DNA of 64,000 nt from Streptomyces cellulosae. GTDB lineage: Bacteria; Actinomycetota; Actinomycetes; Streptomycetales; Streptomycetaceae. The stretch spans positions 28,097-92,096 of the forward strand of contig BNBH01000006.1 in assembly GCA_014655195.1 (NCBI GenBank), in the 5' to 3' direction. Every line of letters begins with the position of its first letter. Positions within the stretch are counted from its first letter, which is position 1. Positions 60,922 through 64,000 of this stretch are shown here, piece by piece. The notes beneath the pieces were generated by a model that was given only the letters and a program-made list of their open reading frames with translations, had not been told where the DNA came from and did no database searches. The position numbers and the translations under genes are program-made.

Positions 60922-61401
60922 ATGCGGGTCGTGGAGATCAACGATTTCGCCATCCGCCGTGCGGCCGGCCCCGACGCGGCGGCCGTGGCCGAGGTGTGGC
61001 TGCGGTCCTTCACGGCTGCGCTTCCGGGCGTGCGCCGGGCGCACACGGACGACGAGGTGCGGGCCTGGATCCGCGAGGTGGTGGTGCCCGGCCAGGAGAC
61101 GTGGGTGGCGACGGTGGACGGCTCGGTCGTCGCGATGACGGTGCTGGACGGTGACGACCTGGACCAGCTGTACATCCACCCGGCCTGGCAGGGCAGGGGC
61201 ATCGGCGGACGCCTCGTGGACATGGCGAAGGAGCGCAGCCCGTCGGGGCTGACGCTGTGGACGTTCCAGGTCAACGAGGCGGCACGTCGCTTCTACGAGC
61301 GGCACGGTTTCGTGGCGGAGGAGTGGACCGACGGTTCACGGAACGAGGAACGGGAGCCGGACGTCCGGTACGTGTGGCGCCCTGGGGGAGCAGGTTTCTG
61401 A
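60922..61401 (+). CDS. GNAT-family N-acetyltransferase
   Basis: A 159-residue GNAT enzyme: FAIRRAAGPDAAAVAEVWLRSF opening, LDQLYIHPAWQGRGIGGRLV with the acetyl-CoA loop QGRGIG (about 91-96) and NEAARRFYERHGFVAEE. The acceptor is unknown. It starts 27 nt after the acyl-CoA ligase stop on the same strand, so it may be co-transcribed. It converges on the RidA gene. Confidence 0.92.
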   Translation: MRVVEINDFAIRRAAGPDAAAVAEVWLRSFTAALPGVRRAHTDDEVRAWIREVVVPGQETWVATVDGSVVAMTVLDGDDLDQLYIHPAWQGRGIGGRLVDMAKERSPSGLTLWTFQVNEAARRFYERHGFVAEEWTDGSRNEEREPDVRYVWRPGGAGF

Positions 61402-61416
61402 GGCCCGGTGCCGTGG

Positions 61417-61827
61417 TCAGTGGGGCAGGGCCGCGGTCAGGTCGACCTCGACGAGCTGCCCGGAGAAGCCGAGCCGGGCGACGCCGAGGAGGGTGCTCGC
61501 GGTGGTGAACGCGGGTCCGATGACGGACGCGGTCAGGCGTTGCCAGGCGGCGCCCAGGACCGGTCCGTCGTCGCTGACCACGTAGATGACGGAGCGGACG
61601 ACGTGCTCCGGCTCGGTCCCTACGGCGTTCAGGGCGGCGAGGGCGTTGGCCGCCACCTGGTCGATCTGGCCGTCGAGATCACCGGGCCCCACAAGCTCCC
61701 CGGCCGGGTCGAGGGGGCACTGCCCCGCCAGATAGGCCGTCCGGCCCGCCTCGACGACGGTGATGTGGTGGTACCCCGGGGTCGCATGGAGCTGAGGCGG
61801 ATTGATACGCGTGATCTGGCCGGTCAT
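61417..61827 (-). CDS. RidA family (YjgF/UK114) protein
   Basis: A 136-residue RidA-like trimer subunit (AYLAGQCPLDPAGELVG, then AALNAVGTEPEHVVRSVIYV). True RidA deaminates 2-aminoacrylate using an Arg in the C-terminal strand; here that stretch is LLGVARLGFSGQLVEVDLTA with ARL instead of the usual VARLP, so the exact subfamily is uncertain. Start: ATG 61827. It follows the serine hydrolase gene on the same strand. Confidence 0.86.
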   Translation of the reverse strand: MTGQITRINPPQLHATPGYHHITVVEAGRTAYLAGQCPLDPAGELVGPGDLDGQIDQVAANALAALNAVGTEPEHVVRSVIYVVSDDGPVLGAAWQRLTASVIGPAFTTASTLLGVARLGFSGQLVEVDLTAALPH

Positions 61828-61863
61828 AGGCGCGAGTCTGTCGCCAGGAGACAGCCGGACGCA

Positions 61864-63039
61864 TCACATTTTCGCGTGTCGGCTCAAGGCGCGGTCGATG
61901 AGGTCCCGGATGGCCTCTTCCTGGCGGGCCGCGGTTTCCGGATCGGCGGAGCGGCTGTGCGCGGAGACGGTGACGGTGAGCCGGCCGTCGAGGGTGGTCG
62001 CGGTCTGGACGACGTACCCGAAGCCGCTTCCGCCGTGTCCCAGGTAGCCGCCGCCACGGGAGAGAGGCGTGAAGAACAGGCCCAGGCCGGCCCGGGTGCC
62101 TTCCGGGTGACCACTGCCGTGCGGTACCCCCACGGTGTCCCGCATGGCGGCGAGTTCGGCGGGCCGCAGCAGCTGCCCCCTCGCCAGGGCGGCGAAGAAG
62201 CGGTTGAGGTCCCGCGCCGTGCCGGTCATCGAACCGTCCGCCCCGCTGTCGAAAGGACGGTAGGGGAGCGTGGTGTCGACCAGCGGGCCGCCCTCGGTGA
62301 ACTGCTGGTAGCTGGACGTGTGCGGATGCGGGAGGAAGGGGCGGGTGCCCGGGGTGTCGGTGTGCCGCAGACCGAGCGGGCGCAGAATGCGGTCGGTGAC
62401 CTCGTGCTCCCAGGTGCGTCCGGTGATCTTCCGGATGATCAGCCCGGCGAGAACGTAATGGGTGTTGGAGTAGGCCCAATCGGTGCCGGCCGGAAAGAGA
62501 GGGCGGTGCCGCACGGCAAGGCGCACCAGGTCTTCGGGTGCGTACGCGCGCCACCGGTTGGCGAAGTAGGTCTCCGCGCTCTGCCCGGGGAAGACGTCGT
62601 GGACGTAGTCGGCGAGACCGCTGGTGTGCCGCAGCAGGTCGCGCACCGTGATGGTCCGACCGTCGTTCCCAGAGCCCTGCACGACCCCCGGCAGCAGCTC
62701 CTCGATCGTCCGGTCGAGAAAGACCCGCCGCTCGCCCACGAGTTGCAGCAGGACGGTGGCGACGAACGTCTTCGTCGTGCTGCCGAGACGCAGATACCCG
62801 CCCTCCGGCACGGGACGCCGCGTGACCAGGTCCCGCACACCCGACCTGGCCGTCACGGTCCCGCGCGGAGTGTCGAGACGGACGGCCACGCCGGTCACCC
62901 CGGTGTCCCGCACCGCATCGGCGTCACGCCGCAGCGACCGGGCGGCACCGGTCAGGCCTGGAGCAGCGGTGGCCGGTAAGGCTGAACCGGCCACCGCCAC
63001 CGAGGTAGTTGCCATCAAGAGGGAACGACGAGTGATCAT
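61864..63039 (-). CDS. Secreted serine hydrolase (beta-lactamase fold), TTA codon
   Basis: A 391-residue exported enzyme. The Tat-like signal MITRRSLLMATTSVAVAGSA ends near residue 26. SxxK lies in GSTTKTF (about residue 86), YSNTH (about 185) is the second motif and HGGSGFG the third. It is a DD-carboxypeptidase/esterase-type relative of the protein at 34560. Codon 21 (62977-62979) is TTA, so it too should depend on bldA. ATG 63039 has no strong ribosome binding site. It lies downstream of the LanC-like gene. Confidence 0.9.
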   Translation of the reverse strand: MITRRSLLMATTSVAVAGSALPATAAPGLTGAARSLRRDADAVRDTGVTGVAVRLDTPRGTVTARSGVRDLVTRRPVPEGGYLRLGSTTKTFVATVLLQLVGERRVFLDRTIEELLPGVVQGSGNDGRTITVRDLLRHTSGLADYVHDVFPGQSAETYFANRWRAYAPEDLVRLAVRHRPLFPAGTDWAYSNTHYVLAGLIIRKITGRTWEHEVTDRILRPLGLRHTDTPGTRPFLPHPHTSSYQQFTEGGPLVDTTLPYRPFDSGADGSMTGTARDLNRFFAALARGQLLRPAELAAMRDTVGVPHGSGHPEGTRAGLGLFFTPLSRGGGYLGHGGSGFGYVVQTATTLDGRLTVTVSAHSRSADPETAARQEEAIRDLIDRALSRHAKM

Positions 63040-63127
63040 GCACCCGAGGCTAGAAGGACGACACGCCACCGCCCATCCGGCGTACGCCACCCCTCGCACT
63101 GGTGCCAGCCGCATGGACACCGCCTGA

Positions 63128-64000
63128 TCAGGCCAGCAGCAACGGCATGTCCCAGTCGGCCGGAGTGCCCCCCGTCGCGTACGAGTCCAGCGCGAGCGCG
63201 ACCCCCGCGGCACCGTCCAGATAACCGGACACGTCGGATCCGAACGGCGCCTTCGTCATCGTGAAGCGCAGTCCGAACGGCAGTGCCGGGTCGAAGGCGG
63301 AGACGAGTTCGGCGGCGATGTCGTCCCGCAGTGCGGCCAGCCGCGGTTCCTTCCACTCCTCGTCGAGCCGGCCGAGCTGGTGCAGAGCCCCCGCCCAACC
63401 GTGGCACAGGGCATGGTCGTTGATCCCCCAGTGCTGCCGGGGGAGGGTGAGCAGCCGGTCCACCGAGGCGCGGGCCAGGTCCGAGAAGTCCGTCCGGTCG
63501 AGAGCCCGCCCCGCCAGTTGCAGCGCGCGGGACACCCCAGGCGTCCCGTAGCACCAGGCCGGCCACTTGGCGGCCCCGGTGTACGCGGCGGGACCGCGCT
63601 GCCACTCGGCGAAGGAGAGGTGGCCGGGCCAGAACACACCGTGCCGGTCCGTCACCGCCCAGGTCCGCAGCAGGCCCGCCGTCGCCTCCATCGCCTCCCG
63701 CTGCCCCGGCACCCGCACACCCTGCTCCCACGCCAGGGCCATCAACGCGAGCGGTCCGGCAACGCCGTGCGACAGGCCGAGGTTGAGGTGACCACCGGGA
63801 AACGCCTCCTCCGAGCCGATCCGCGGCGCGTCCAACGCCCACCAGCGCGGCACCTGTGCGCCCTGATGCTCCACCGTGCCCAGTGACAGACGGACGAGAC
63901 AGCCGAGGACCGCCGTCAGCGGTTCCTCGCAGGTTTCCGCACGGGCCAGCAGATAGCGGCCCACCCCGGTCAGGCCACGCACCACCTCGTAGTGCCCGAT
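63128..64000 (-). CDS. LanC-type lanthionine cyclase, 5' end beyond the window
   Basis: The last about 291 residues of a LanC-like zinc cyclase; the frame is open to base 64000, so the N-terminus is missing. The opening IGHYEVV then RGLTGVGRYLL, the GLSHGVAGPLALMALA repeat and the zinc ligands in WCYGTPGVSRALQLAG (Cys) and ALCHGWAGALHQLG (Cys-His) identify the family. LanC adds cysteine thiols to dehydrated Ser/Thr in class I lanthipeptides. A GTG near 63985 could also start a shorter product, but family alignment favours continuation. Confidence 0.93.
   Translation of the reverse strand: MGHYEVVRGLTGVGRYLLARAETCEEPLTAVLGCLVRLSLGTVEHQGAQVPRWWALDAPRIGSEEAFPGGHLNLGLSHGVAGPLALMALAWEQGVRVPGQREAMEATAGLLRTWAVTDRHGVFWPGHLSFAEWQRGPAAYTGAAKWPAWCYGTPGVSRALQLAGRALDRTDFSDLARASVDRLLTLPRQHWGINDHALCHGWAGALHQLGRLDEEWKEPRLAALRDDIAAELVSAFDPALPFGLRFTMTKAPFGSDVSGYLDGAAGVALALDSYATGGTPADWDMPLLLA

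Noticed and set aside
1..64000. tRNA, rRNA, insertion sequences or prophage genes
   Set aside because: No transposase, integrase, phage structural gene, tRNA cloverleaf or rRNA segment was recognised anywhere in the window.

Overview
The window reads as a chromosome segment of a high-GC actinomycete, almost certainly Streptomyces. The evidence is very high G+C, strong third-position GC bias, frequent GTG starts, AGGAGG-type ribosome binding sites, only three TTA (bldA-type) leucine codons found in the real genes, and a typical Streptomyces gene set (DUF3103, Spo0M, BlaI/M56, TerB/TerD, DUF2231-Rieske, MmyB-type XRE regulators). I annotate about 67 protein genes, three of them broken, and no rRNA, tRNA, CRISPR array or insertion sequence. 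The mix of stress, secreted-enzyme and regulator genes, and the lack of ribosomal or cell-division operons, suggests accessory or arm DNA rather than the core.

Layout. 1-9.9 kb: a secreted ThuA/DUF1080/ricin protein, a STAS anti-anti-sigma factor, a frameshifted PAS-GAF-PP2C phosphatase, an orphan cytochrome oxidase subunit I with a TTA-containing partner gene, and an AraC regulator divergent from a monooxygenase-esterase pair. 10-22.3 kb: Dps, a polyprenyl diphosphate synthase, a fused NAD(P)-binding/DUF2867 protein, a FUSC-type membrane protein, secreted DUF3103, a universal stress protein, a TetR/alcohol dehydrogenase divergent pair, an MFS exporter and a LacI regulator. 22.4-32.4 kb: a redox block (PhyH dioxygenase, sulfite-oxidase-like protein, DUF2231-Rieske protein, catalase-like protein, hemerythrin, SRPBCC, PhzF, FdhF/YdeP molybdoenzyme), ending in an unusual undecad-repeat protein. 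32.5-42.3 kb: SDR/XRE pair, secreted serine hydrolase, nucleotidyltransferase, a second SRPBCC/hemerythrin pair, acetyltransferase, RsbW-like ATPase, permease, DinB, SDR.

42.4-46.6 kb holds the most coherent candidate for an undescribed system. A blaI-like repressor and an M56 (BlaR1-like) metalloprotease gene sit among spo0M, terB and terD-tatA. Each of these three transcription units carries the same 18-bp inverted repeat, (T)TCTAC-N6-GTAGA(A), 75-80 nt before its start codon. The sequence therefore predicts a small protease-repressor regulon controlling tellurite-type and sporulation-type stress proteins.

46.6-53.7 kb: acetyltransferase, a kinase-like/unknown/CbrC operon whose middle gene is frameshifted, an S66 peptidase, a TetR/SDR divergent pair, a decayed lipoprotein gene and a secreted SGNH hydrolase. 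53.9-60.9 kb: a rubber-degradation locus. It has a latex-clearing protein gene (lcp, with all key Lcp residues at the numbering I recall for strain K30 and a TTA codon at position 9), a two-subunit molybdenum hydroxylase (oxiAB-like), a TetR regulator and a divergent acyl-CoA ligase. Together these can cleave polyisoprene outside the cell, oxidise the aldehyde ends to acids and activate them for beta-oxidation. 60.9-64 kb: acetyltransferase, RidA, a TTA-containing serine hydrolase, and a LanC-type cyclase that runs off the end, so a lanthipeptide cluster may lie just beyond the window.
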